The notes under the pieces: model-generated
Databases searched by the model: none
What the model was told of the DNA's origin: nothing
The model's input: the letters and a program-made list of their open reading frames with translations, nothing else
Position numbers and translations under genes: made by a program
Shown: positions 43,301 to 54,277 of the stretch, piece by piece
How the letters are laid out: the number at the start of each line of letters is the position of its first letter
Numbering within the stretch: the stretch's first letter is position 1
Origin: Edaphochlamys debaryana
Lineage: Eukaryota > Chlorophyta > Chlorophyceae > Chlamydomonadales
Length of the DNA: 64,000 bases
Assembly: GCA_016858145.1 (NCBI GenBank)
Contig: JAEHOE010000123.1
Coordinates: forward strand, 310,001 to 374,000
Direction of reading: 5' to 3'

Positions 43301-46235
43301 AGGCGGGGCACGCCCATCGTGCGTGTCTGTGTCTGTGTCTGTTGTCGCTTCAGCGCTTCAGTGAGGGGATCAGTAGGGGATGCTCGAGTGAGGGTCCAAA
43401 CCTTTCAGGGTCTGAGCTGGGAGGCGGCTAGCAGACCAAGCAGACCAAGCGAGCGCTGTTCTTACTTCCTTAACGAGCGGCAGTGCAGCATCCAAAAGCG
43501 GCTTGGCGTTTTGGACACCCTGCCCTCGTAGCATTACGGCCAGCCCACAACCACGAGCCCACACACCCCACACCACGAGGGCCCGGGTGGTGCGCTGGGA
43601 TCCAGCTTGGGCGGGCGGGCCGCCCCCCGCCTGCCAGATGAAGGCCTAGGACCTTCCACACGAGGACCCACAGACGGGGTGGGCAAGGCAGCAAGTCGTA
43701 GGCGGTGGCCGGTCTGCTACATACTGGGGACCGGGGGCAGCTGGGGCCTGGGGGCAGCTGGGGCCCTGCCCCCTCCCCTCACGCTCACAGACTACACAGA
43801 GCTCAACTCTCTCCCCCCTGCATCCCCGCACTTCTTAACCCTTGATTGTAGTTTCAAGATGCTTGCAAAGCCGCGGAACGTCACGGTGGAGATAGGGCGG
43901 GCGGGGATTGCTTGCGCGGCGGCAGGCTCCCACTAGCTCCGCTGTCCCCCAACGAGTCCCCGTGCCGTGATTCCAAAGCTGTGTGAACCTTCGCTACATC
44001 TTAGACCTTACAGCGGGGCTGGTAGCCTCGGAGCGGGTGTAGCGGGTGGGAGCATTGCGGCCTGCCGATTTCGGCCCCCTTCCCAGCCTCTAGTTGCCGC
44101 CCTATGCTCCCTCCGTCGATCATCAATCTGCCGCCTCCCCACCCCGGCCCACCTCGAGAGCGCCCTGTCCGCCCTACATCGCTATCCTTTGTGGTCGGCC
44201 CACGTAGGCGGGGGGGCGGGCGGAGGTGCCGTGGGTACCCACACTGGCAGGGGCCCCTGGGGGGCCCTGGCGGCGGGCCATAGAGGCCGTACACGACTGC
44301 AAGTCGTCACGTTTGTCCCCTACCTACGGGCGGGCTATGGTTGCCCAGAAGCGGTCCCTCCCCTGCAACCACAGTCCACTAGCCCAGGGTTGAGGGTCTG
44401 CAAGCGGCTTGCCGCCCCTGGACGGCCGTGAACTCTGTCAGGGCCCCCAGCAGGCCCGTGGTGTCAATCAATCCCCTTGGCTTGCACTGCAATGGCAGCA
44501 CTGTCCCCCAGCCCCCCAGACGAAGACATCCCGTCTAGTGTAGGCGGGGGCCCTAGCAGATCCGCCCAGCAGTGCCACAATGCCAGAGCTCTATCTTCTC
44601 TTTCGTCAACCGCCCCTAAAGGCAACAATGGCAATGCGAGACCATATGCTTTACCCTCCCCTGCTTGAGTGGGTTCCTGGCGCACGACCCCGTGTCCCTG
44701 CAAGAGGCAGTCGCGGTCCTGGCAAGACCGGCCCGCCACAGTAGGATCGGCGAAGGGGGCATACATAGTTTCTCCTGCCGGCAGGCAGCCCACCCTCTAC
44801 GCAGGCTCAGCCGCCGGTATCTACGATATCCAACACCAGCATGTACATGGTTATACCACACTAACGGCACACACGTGCAAGTCAAGGCCAAACCCGGCGG
44901 CATTTGTGCAGCGCAGACACCGAGCTAACGGGCCATCCTGCATCTACTAGATAGTACCTATCCATCCACTCGCTTCTGATCCCAGTCATTCAGATGACAA
45001 CTTCCTGACTATCTCCTACCCACGTGCGTACTTGAGCTATGCTACTCCCATCCCGATCGGTTGCTTGATGCGGTTTCGGTGAACCAGGTGCGGATGCTAT
45101 ACGCTGGCTTCTCTGCAAGAGAAGGCAGGTTCTCTGACGAACGTACGACAACACCATCTGTGTCTGCTCCGGCAGATCATAGCCGCCGCTGCGGCAGGGG
45201 ACTGGCTATCCGCCAAGTCCATAGGATGTGTCATCGATAGAGCGCTGTGCTCACACTACTCGCGTAGGTAGCATCAGCGCATTCCACTCTCCACTGTTAC
45301 GGCCGACGCCCTGGTGGCGCCTGGCCACGCGCTTTCCGCTAGGATGGCATCTTATATGCACTTGATAACGTGTCGACTCCGTTTGCGACCACCGAGCGCT
45401 CAGTGATCGATCAGCCTCCCGCTACGCGCCTCATGCCTCCCGCTACGCGCCTCCCTTGCAGAGTCCCATCTCTGTATTGGATACACGCCTCATTAGCTAG
45501 GTAGTTTTCAGCTCCCGAGGAGCCCCTACGCGGAGTGGCGGCGCCTTTCTCGTGGTTGCGAGCCACTTCGCATAACTTCAGCTGCGTTGCCTTGGATTCG
45601 CCACATGCCCGGAGCGTTTGCCACTGGAGCTGGATCGCGTTGCACAAGTTGGCGCCATTTCCGCTGGCGTCATTTCCACCGTAAGTGCTCCGCGCGTGCG
45701 TATCAGACGCAGCATCCACGCAGCGTGCTTGTTTCATAGGTATTCGCTACAATTCAGGTTCGTGCCGAACCCGTCGACACGTCGCCGTCTCCCCAGCTCT
45801 GCGGCTATGCCTTCGGGCTCTACACATGCCAAGCGATACTCAATTGAGCCTGCCCTAAGGCCATTTGATGTTTCCCAGCAGCAGCCGTATGTGCATCACA
45901 CAGGCCTCTGCGCCTTACTGCTTGGGTCAACATGTTGGGGCCCGTGGGCCGACCAGCAGGGGACCCCGGATGACCGTAGCTCTCCGGAACGTAGTGTAGG
46001 AAAAGCGGAGGAGATTACCCCCCGGCACCCACCGTCATCCGTCCGCGCCCAGGCGAAAGTTGCAAGCGCTATTTTTCCCGTTCAGCCCAATGTATTGTGC
46101 ATCAATAGCCGGTGTAAAAGCGGGACTTGACCGTGCGGATATCGCGTTTGCTCGGCGGTCGGCATTCAATGTACGCGAGTTGCGCAGGGTGGGCATGAAG
46201 TAGAGTTACAGGGCCCAAAAATAAGAGCAAGAGTG
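43301..46235. other. Long stretch without a recognised gene
   Basis: It may include the LINE 5' UTR up to an unknown point. Only short open frames without splice context occur. GC content looks lower around 44950-45600 than in the gene-rich parts. A tandem pair of CTCCCGCTACGCGCCTC occurs near 45415-45455. Confidence 0.4.
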
Positions 46236-47245
46236 TATAGGGCGTCCTGGCGGCTGCGGACGCTTTTTAGTGGCCACCGACGGAATTTGGGAGTCGCTTC
46301 TTTCGCCGCGCGATGCACGCACATGCATTTGGGGGGGCACTGGGAGGCGTGCTCGGCTGAGGCAAGTCGGTGGGGGCTGCGTTTGGAATGCATGGGGCCG
46401 TTTCGACGACCACCGGCTCCAGCTTTCGTCGCCCACATGCACGACGGTCGGACTTGTTGAAATTTTCGGCCCTGTCACCTCTTACCCAGTCCTACAGTCA
46501 TGCGTTGGGGGGGGGCATTGGGAGTCATGTTTGGCGGATCCACGTCGGTGGTGGCCTCGTTTGCATTGCACGGGGCCGTTTCGTCGTTTCGCGTCCCCAG
46601 CGTTCGTGCCCTCATAGCACGTCGGTCCGACACTCCAAAGTTGTGTCTCCTTTCCCGTCTTACCCAGTCCCACAGTCTGTCCCTGAGCAGCTTCGGGGCG
46701 GTGGCTGGGGCGCACCAACTTGTTGAAATTGTCGGCCCAGTGACCGACCTGGGGACCGACGGAAGTTGTGTCCCCTTCCCCCTCTTACCCAGTCCCACAG
46801 TCATGTGATGGAGAATGAGTCCAACATGGGCGACATGAGTCCTTACAGGGCGTCCTCGCGGCTGCGGACGTTTGTTAGTGGCCACCGACGCGATTTGGGA
46901 GTGTCCTTCAATCGCCGCGCGACACACATACATGGGTGCGGGGGGTTTGTGGGAGTCGTGCTTGATTGAGGCACGTCGGTGGTGGCCGCATTTGGAGTGC
47001 ACGGGTTTGTTTCGACGTGCTGCGTCGCCAGGGTTCGCGCTCACTTGCACGTCGGTCCGTTGTGTTGAATTCGTCAGCCCCGTCACTTCATACCCAGGCC
47101 AACAGTCATGCGTTGTGGGGTGTAGTGGGAGTCGGCACGGTGGGTGTGGCACGCTTTGGCAATGCACGGGGCCGTTTCGCCGTGCCTCTTTTTCCGCGGT
47201 CGTCGCCCACTTGTATTACCGTCCTCTTCCTACCCAGCCCCACAG
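46236..47245. repeat. Degenerate tandem repeat, about 170-bp units with a 600-bp higher-order period
   Basis: The block GTCGGTGG...TTTGG...GCACGGGGCCGTTTCG recurs at about 46367, 46539, 46975 and 47139; TACCCAGTC..ACAGTCATG recurs about five times. The longer block GGCTGCGGACG...TAGTGGCCACCGACG appears at about 46252 and 46860 (about 607 bp apart). Open frames crossing it (for example minus 46475-47167) are by-products of the repeat. Confidence 0.75.
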
Positions 47246-48256
47246 CACGTCTCCGAGGTGCATGTATTGAGTCCGATGCGGAGTCTTCGTTCGGGATGTT
47301 CTTCGTGTGTGGCGGCTCGGCGACTCGTGGCGCCGACTGTCGTACGTAGGCACGCCCGATTTAAGTAGCAAGTTTGGTGGCTATGCTGTTTATGAATTGA
47401 TACCCGTGGTTTATAAGACCCGAAGCCACTTTAGTTCTCGCGATGCGTTAGACGGCGCCAGAGTGTGTGCAGTGTAGCGATGGCCCTTCGGATGTCTGCG
47501 AGGTGAGTGATTGTTGCCCCGGTCTGCACTATCCATCGTTGTTGGTAACTCATGTGTATGCCGTTGTTCAGGTGTGGGAAGGCTCCCCGGTCCGAGACTG
47601 GCGATGTCGGGTAAACCATGTGTGCAGAAGCAGTGCTGGGCACGAGTTGCCCCAGTTGGGCTGGTTTCGTGATCCTGAGACTAGTCTGCCTTGCAGTGCG
47701 GCTTCGTCTAAGCGGCGCAAGAATGTCGGCCCAGGGTGAGGTTGTTAACGTTTGCCGGTCCACCCACATCCACGATCCGTTGAACCTGTTGACCCTGTCA
47801 ATGTTGTTCGTGTAGGGAGGAGACGAGAGGCGCGTCCGATGCCGACGACGGTATTCAGGCCGTTGGCGGCGACGTGTGAGTAACAAGAACCGGGAAGCTC
47901 ACACCACCGCGATGGACGCACTGTTTTTGGGCGCAGCGACATGAGACGCGTCTGTGATCGTTGTAGGTCGGACGACATGGTGGTGGACGCAGCTGGTGAT
48001 GGCGACGTGAAGGCTCTCCCGGCAAACAAGCAGCCGACGCCTGAGCGGATCATCCCCGCGAGGTGAGCAGCGAAACCCATAATGTTGCGTGTGGCAGTGC
48101 AGGAGCAGACAGTGTCAGCAAGGTTCACTCGCTTTCTGTGTTGTTTCCTTTTCAGCGTCGACGCGAGGGCTGGGGGCGCCATCCCGGTCGAGGGCGGTCC
48201 CACCCTCCCCGGTGTCAATGCTCCCATGCCATCGGGCGTTACCCACAACGTCGCTC
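47246..48256. other. Upstream region of gene A, possible untranslated exons
   Basis: Candidate donor and acceptor sites exist (for example an acceptor near 47967, a donor near 48063 and an acceptor near 48156), but I could not connect them to the gene A frame without a stop. They may be 5' UTR introns. No other gene supported. Confidence 0.35.
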
Positions 48257-49626
48257 ATGGCGTCCCCGTCGCCGGAGGACTTCGGGATGACTGGCGACAT
48301 GGCGTATGGCCTGAAGGGCTGGCAGTACGCGGAATCCAAGTACCCCCCAGCTAAGGACACTCCCGCGAGTCATGTCGCGGTGGTCCTGCTCGACTACCAC
48401 TTCATGAAGCAAGTCGTGGAGCGACTGGACGGATCGCTTGGCGGGCTGGTGAGTTTCATTGTCAAACTTGCACCCTTGCCTTTTGTGTTGCGTCTCTTTG
48501 TTGGTGACGCCAGCTTATGCCTCGCAGTTCCGCTTCGAGAACTTGGTGCTGCTCCCCAAGAGCGGTGTCACAGACAAGGTCATGCGAGACTGCCAGCCGC
48601 TCCCCAGCGCGACGTACAAGACCACCAACAACTCGCGGATTCACTTCCTGGGCGAGTGGCGCCTCCCGATTGTGCCCGGGCTGAAGGTGGAGAGCGAGCG
48701 CCATAGCGTGCGGCGCATTCCTGTGTCGTCCCTCATGGACGAGGGGGTCGACGAGAAGTACACAGACCTTCCTTCAGGCCGCCGCGCGGTGGTGGTGTAC
48801 CTGGACGGACGCAAAGTGGACCCAGGCCCACGCGTCAAGTGTGTCCGGTACGGCATGGTTCTGGGCGCCAAGCGGGACGGGACGGGCGACGTGCTGCGCT
48901 CGGAGTCGGGTGCCCTCGTGATGAAGAACGTGGGCTTTGCCCGCTGCGAGGTGATTCCCGCGAAGAACGACGACCCGTTCTGCGAGGATTTCGACAACAC
49001 GGTCGAGGAGCAGATGCACGAGCGTCGCCCGGTGGTCGTGCTTGGCGGTGTACTGAAGAAGGGCGCTCTCGCGGAGCCAGGTTCGTCTCCGGCGCTGTGG
49101 CTGATGGGAAACCTGCTGTGCCGCGCCCCTCCGGCTTCGACGGCGGTCCGCCTCCTCACGGCCTACGCGCGGCCCAAGCTTCGCATCATTCGCCCGCCCG
49201 TGTCGGAGTACCGTGTGGAGTGGCACTAGCGTCTGGCCCCACACGTGTATCCGTACAGCGACGGCCAGCCCGTGGTCCTGCAGTTCCACCTGTGGTCGCC
49301 ATTCACGACGTACGGCGCGGGTCCCCGCGCGGTCGCGGGCACGCCGGGAGGGAGCGCGATGTCGTCCGGCAGCGGCGGATCGGCGTCGACGCCATCCTCG
49401 GCGCTGGAGCCAAACCCGGTGAGGGCCGTTTGCCGAGGTGTTGGGCGGCGCAAAGGGTTGGAGGAACCTAATCGCATCGCGTTATTGTGTGCAGGTGCCC
49501 ATGATGGCGGTGGCGGAGGTGGTTGCAGGCTCGTTGCTGAAGGCCGCCGGTCGTTTGATGCCCAAAGTGGATGAGGTAGAGGTATGCTTGTGGAGGGCAA
49601 GAGGGGTGAGAGGGACTTCCGACTAG
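48257..49626 (+). pseudogene. Gene A: unknown protein of the A-D family, interrupted by an in-frame TAG
   Basis: Exons 48257-48448, 48528-49418 and 49495-49626, with phase-0 introns. The start is the ATG of MASPSPEDFGM. The frame is clean except for TAG at 49227-49229 (after about 297 residues). Beyond it the same frame stays open and protein-like for 63 codons (VYPYSDGQPVVLQFHLW), splices in phase, and ends at 49624-49626. A short match to gene D (VVVYLDGR against TIYLDGR), followed by a hydrophobic strand pattern, links it to that family. It is either a nonsense allele, a shortened 297-residue gene, or read-through. A TGTAA signal lies at 49889-49893. No known domain. Confidence 0.6.
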
Positions 49627-49888
49627 GTTATTTGGAAGGAAGGCCAGCAGAACTACGGCGAAAGGCTGGGGGGGGTGTTCCGTAGAGCCGGACTAGGGGA
49701 GTCACGTGGGTGGCATGATGAGGAGGGCAAGCAGGCAGCCCCTGCTGTCGGTTTTAGCTGTATGTGCTTCGGTGTGTGGGCGTGTTTGGCAACCTGTTTC
49801 GTCACAAGGGGTGCCTGGTATAGTGGTGAGGGCACTAGAGCTCGTGGCACGAGAGGTGGCGGGGGGCTGTCCGGTCAAGCTGAATAGC

Positions 49889-49893
49889 TGTAA
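49889..49893 (+). terminator. TGTAA polyadenylation-type signal after gene A
   Basis: TGTAA is the usual polyadenylation element in volvocalean algae. It lies about 263 bp after the last gene A stop, which supports transcription through the part beyond the internal TAG. Confidence 0.45.
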
Positions 49894-50403
49894 GGGCCCA
49901 GTGCAAAATGCCTCTGCCGTCGGGGATGTAAGCCCATTCGATCCTTTTCGGAGCGTGTCAGAGTATAACGGCGTCGTGAGGTGCCCGTGGTCGTTGGCCC
50001 GACACAATGGCTGGTAGCCAGGAGGTAGGCGACATGCGAACACCCTTGACATAACCGCTCGACTGAGCGTGTCCTACATCACCTCTCTCCCCCTTGTCCT
50101 CAGCGATCTTACTCTGTCACTCTCTTGTTGGACAGATACGCCTCCTCACGAAGGTTTACTCGTTGTGGCCGGTTGCCGGACAGTCGCGTTGCCTGGGGAT
50201 CGGCCTTGCAATGGCTGGGGCGCGCAGTCCGGTCCCAAATTATGATTCGCGCTACACATTCCCACACACGCCCGCCGCTTGGTTACCATCTAAACGCATA
50301 TAGCGACACGACATACGAGGCGGGCCTCACGCGAACGATTGCAATATAGATTTGCGAGGCTTGCGCCAAGGCGTCTATGCGGTTATATTTGTAGCGGTTC
50401 AAC
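49894..50403. other. Spacer between genes A and B
   Basis: No exon recognised. It presumably contains the gene B promoter; no clear motif was identified. Confidence 0.4.
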
Positions 50404-52428
50404 ATGGCGGTGTTCTTGAGCTCGCAAGACGTCGATATTGATGTAGTGCGGCACGAGCTGGCTGGGCTAGTGGAGGCTGGTGGCCCTCCTTCTTCATTCG
50501 CAGCCCTCCGCAAACTGAAAAGTGAGGCATAAGGCCATTAAGCTCGTGTGGTGAAGTCACTTCCCGCGGTTCCTCAATTGATTCCCCATTTCGCTTTTTC
50601 AGGCTGCCTGGAGCCCCCCGGGGGTGGCACAGGGGTGCCTAGGACCTCCCAGCTCGGAACGGTAAGCTCTTGGTAGCTTCCAGCGCGGTGATTTAGGTTG
50701 CCGATGACTAGGAGCAAATGTAGCGCAACCCTCTAAACACAGGAAGCTCCCTTTCCTGCGTACAGGTGGACAGGGCGCTCGTCGCGAAGTCTGCAAGGCT
50801 GTGCTTCCCCGCTGTGTACACACCTTCCGATAAGGGCAGCAGCACCACCCCGGCATCCCCCTACTCCTCTGGCGACGTGCTGGCGTCGCTCGACGGAGAG
50901 TGGCGGTTTGGCTACGGCTCCGATAACAAGGACCGATTCAAGGCAGCTGCTTTCCGTCTGCGTCAACCGCCGGAGGGAGTGGAGGATGACGTGTCGACCG
51001 CAAAGTTCAACGAGGTCCTCGTCCTTGGCGGGGTAGCGGCTCACACGGCTGCTCAGGCTCTCGTCGCACACGGCACCGACCACGCTGAGCTCACAGTCGG
51101 GTCCGTCTACGTTCTCCCGGTGGGTGAACGGGGATGTTCGTTTGGAGGGTGACTACTTGATACGGTTACTACGCGCATCCGCAGTGGCACTACGCGCATC
51201 CGCAGTGGCATCCGCAGTGGCGCCGCAGTGCTTGGTTCCTTCCCTTGGCAGCCAACTTTCTCATTCGCGGAGTGGTTCAAACGGATGTATGTGCATAACA
51301 TTGCAGGACGAGCTGGAGTTTATGGCGGAGGACTACGATTTCGAGGACGAGAGGTGCACCCTTGCGGTCGCTCTGCTCCACTTCTCGGACGGCGTCATGG
51401 GCGCGGTGGTGCCCTTCTGCCTGCCACTCCGGCTGGCGGACCTGGACGGAATCGTGGTGGTAACCCTGGAGAACAACATCCCCGTGTCCCTCTCACCCCT
51501 GACGGCTCTCCTCCTCACTCGCCTGGCCGCGCAAGTGACCGCCTTCCTTCAACGTCAGCGCTCCACCGCGATGGCGGACTCGGCGTCGTGCGGCTCCTTC
51601 GCGTTCTTCCGGGGCGTGCAGAAATCACGGCTGCCCGCTATCGGAGGCGTGCCGGCAGCTGTGGTCCCGGCTCCTGGAGTGATTCAAGGGTACCAAGTGC
51701 AGTCCAGCGCTCCTCCGAGTGGCGCCGGTGCCGCACAGGTGCGACCGGCGCCGACGTCACTGGCGGCCAGCACGGGCTGTTAGTCGGCGCTTCACAACCG
51801 CCTCACGCCTTTGCTTTCTCCGCAGACGCCTTCCGCTCTCACGGCAGATGTTGGAGAGTCGGGCGAGGAGTCCGAGAGCGGCGAGGAGCTGTCGGCCAGC
51901 GCGTCAGAGGAGGGCGAGACCGACGACGACGACGACGCACGTCTCGACGACCTCTACACGGGTCACCAACTCGCGGGCACCGTTGCTGAGCTCATCCCTT
52001 GGCTCGCCATCTCCAGCCCCAGCCTCGCGCCACGACTCTTCGCGGACACGTTGCCGAAGCCGGAGGACCCCACCTTCTGCAAGGCGCGCATCTGGCCAAT
52101 GTACATGATGCAGTTCGCTCGGACGGCAGCGGTGATGTCCGAGGCTCCCGCTGGGATCACGGGCGCCGTTGCCGAGAAGGAGGGCGAGCGGTATTGGAGT
52201 TTGCAGCGTCACCCGGCGATTCTACCCACTGCAAAGGCCATTGTCAACGGTCACATCCACTCCGCCAAGAAGGGCATGGTGGGCATCGCGACGTCGATCG
52301 GGGGCCGGTTGACCGTGGAGGGAGTACAGGCGGCAGCGGGAGTGCGGGGCTCTGTCGCTGCTGCTTCCCGCGCGGCAGCGGGCCCCTCCACCTCCAGGGC
52401 GCCGCGTTGGGCCCCTTCACGTCTTTAG
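50404..52428 (+). CDS. Gene B: unknown protein of the A-D family (about 521 residues)
   Basis: Five exons: 50404-50521, 50603-50661, 50766-51119, 51307-51738 and 51826-52428, intron phases 1,0,0,0, all GT/AG. The start is MAVFLSSQDVDIDVVRHEL, a predicted helical N-terminus. Exon 2 ends QLGT, like gene C. Exon 4 contains PLRLADLDGIVVV then LTALLLTRLA, aligning with gene D PLETVDLLGLVMV then LTACELYHLA. Exon 5 opens with an acidic, serine-rich stretch (ESGEESESGEE, DDDDD) followed by a hydrophobic helical region. There is no signal peptide or transmembrane segment; probably cytosolic or nuclear. Function unknown. Its last 185 bp are overlapped antisense by gene M. Confidence 0.75.
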
Positions 52429-53988
52429 CGATCCACCCGTGCACTAGCGCTTCCACGTTGGTTGCGTCTGCCCACATCATGACCTCTCCCATGTTCTCCA
52501 GCAGCCAGGAACCAGCGGCGACGTAATCGGGAGCCGCGGTGGACTGGTCAGCCACGCGGACGCGAGGAGTGGACTCGAACAGTATCGCGGAGAGGGCGCT
52601 GACGCCGCGTACCAGCGTCGAGGGGGGCATTGGCAGGGTGGTCTGGGTCCGTCGCAGGTCGTACCAGTGCAGCAAGCACCTGAAGCATTCATCACACGAT
52701 ATAGTCGAGAGGGTGCCAAAGAGTCACTCGGCAGCGACGTTTCGTACCTCTCCAGCATGTAGGACGCGCCCGCTCCCGGAGCCAGAAAGCGTGAACGCGA
52801 GACACCCTCGCGGTCTTGGTCGGCGCTGACACGCTGCAGCCATCCGAGGTCAAACCTGCCCGACCAGGGAAGGGCTGCGTCCAGGGCTCTAAGGACCAGG
52901 CGCTCCTCATTCGGCGACCAGAGGGCGGCGTTGATCTTGAGGACGCTTTCTTCTGTCACCACGTGCTCCGGGGGTCCTTCTAGAATGCAGGGCCGACTCA
53001 TGCAGTCCCGCAGGGTCTCCATGACCGACGGCTCTGAAAGGAAATGATTCAGAGTCTGAGCTAACGAACATGTGTCCGTGTGGTGCCGTCGTCGCGAATT
53101 GTCACCTTCTTACCGTCTGCTCTTTCGATGACATTGAGCAGGCCCATGACCCCGTCAAGTCCAGCCGACATGAGGCGGTGTGCGCGTCGGGTGTAGCCGA
53201 GGGAGGCGGGCGCGTATTCGCCGACGAAGTCATCTACGGTCCGCAGGAAAGCATCGTGGGTGAGCGGGAACCTGTTCGAACGATCGACAGTGGGGCGACT
53301 TCTCACCGTCGTCGTACACGGAACTCATCTGATTCCTGAACATTGTTTCGGTCTCATCCTCATATCGCTCGCGCCAGTCCTTCATCGACCCTGCGAATGG
53401 AGGGGAAGTGTTCGGTCTGCGTTGCCGTCGATAGCTATGCTCCCTCTACACCCCGGTGGCACTCGCACCTTCGTCACGGTTCCGCGACGCTCCTGCCACG
53501 TTGGCGAGGTACTCCTGTACCTCTTCCAGCCTGCGGCGGTCGTCGTCGTTCATGGCAACCCACAAACTTTCGGGCAGCAGGACGCCTTCCTCCAACGCGG
53601 CAGTGTAGTTACTCATCTCAAAGCCGCCTGGAAACGAAGAGGGGGACCGCGCTTGTTGATGGCAGCCTTGACGGCAGAGCACGATGGCACGGTTGGCTCG
53701 CAACGTGGTCTCCCCACCTCCACCTCGGCCCTGACCATAACAGGTTGACTTACTGGGGGATAGAGGTCCTTCCAACGGCAATTCGGAGAACACTAGGTCG
53801 TTGACGCGAGCGCGGCTTTCGGGAGTGTCGGCTGTCGAAAAGGCGGGCGCAAACCCGCCTGCAGGGAACACGTCTGCGAGGAAGAAACTCCCTAGTGAGG
53901 AAACCACTCAACTTGAGAATGGCACGGGACGCGAATGAGAATTACGGGGAAGGGTCTCCTGGCATACACGCCGCAGCCAATTCGCCAT
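52244..53988 (-). CDS. Gene M: unknown minus-strand gene inside the A-D cluster
   Basis: Seven exons: 53946-53988, 53754-53873, 53469-53627, 53307-53390, 53114-53233, 52748-53033 and 52244-52679. Small introns (about 68-125 bp), all GT/AG with matching phases, giving about 415 residues. The start is MANWLRRVCQETLP; an upstream open stretch to about 54159 lacks an ATG. Readable segments include MSNYTAALEEG, WRERYEDETETMFRNQM, LDAALPWSGRFDLGWLQ and ENMGEVMMWADATNVEALVH. No motif I recognise. The last 43 or so residues are read antisense to gene B and look low-complexity, so the true 3' end may differ. It is convergent with B and divergent from C. Confidence 0.65.
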
Positions 53989-54277
53989 GTCGGGAAGCGG
54001 CTTGGTGCTAGTGGGTAATGTCAAGCCGGAGGCCCGCGTCTTGTGTAGTGGTTGCTTAGAATGCTGCGATTGTCTGGAAAGCTGGTCGGCGCGGACTAAA
54101 AGGCCCGGAGTCGTACGACATGACCGTTCCTCCAGGCCGTCGCCCTGAGGCCCTGACAATCACAACGACACCACTCGGAATTGTGCTTGCTCTGCTACAA
54201 AAACCACCGTGGTCTGTAGCCGAGCGCCGCTGCGGACGTTTGAAGGCAGCGGTGGCACGGGCACAACAGAGCTAGCC

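Noticed and set aside
46475..47167. 230-residue minus-strand gene
   Set aside because: The frame is generated by the degenerate 170-bp repeat and is itself internally repetitive without domain features.
48082..48354. Alternative frame (VDARAGGAIPVEGG...) over the gene A start
   Set aside because: It closes at 48354 and cannot join the downstream exon; the ATG at 48257 gives the consistent model. It could still be a short upstream ORF.
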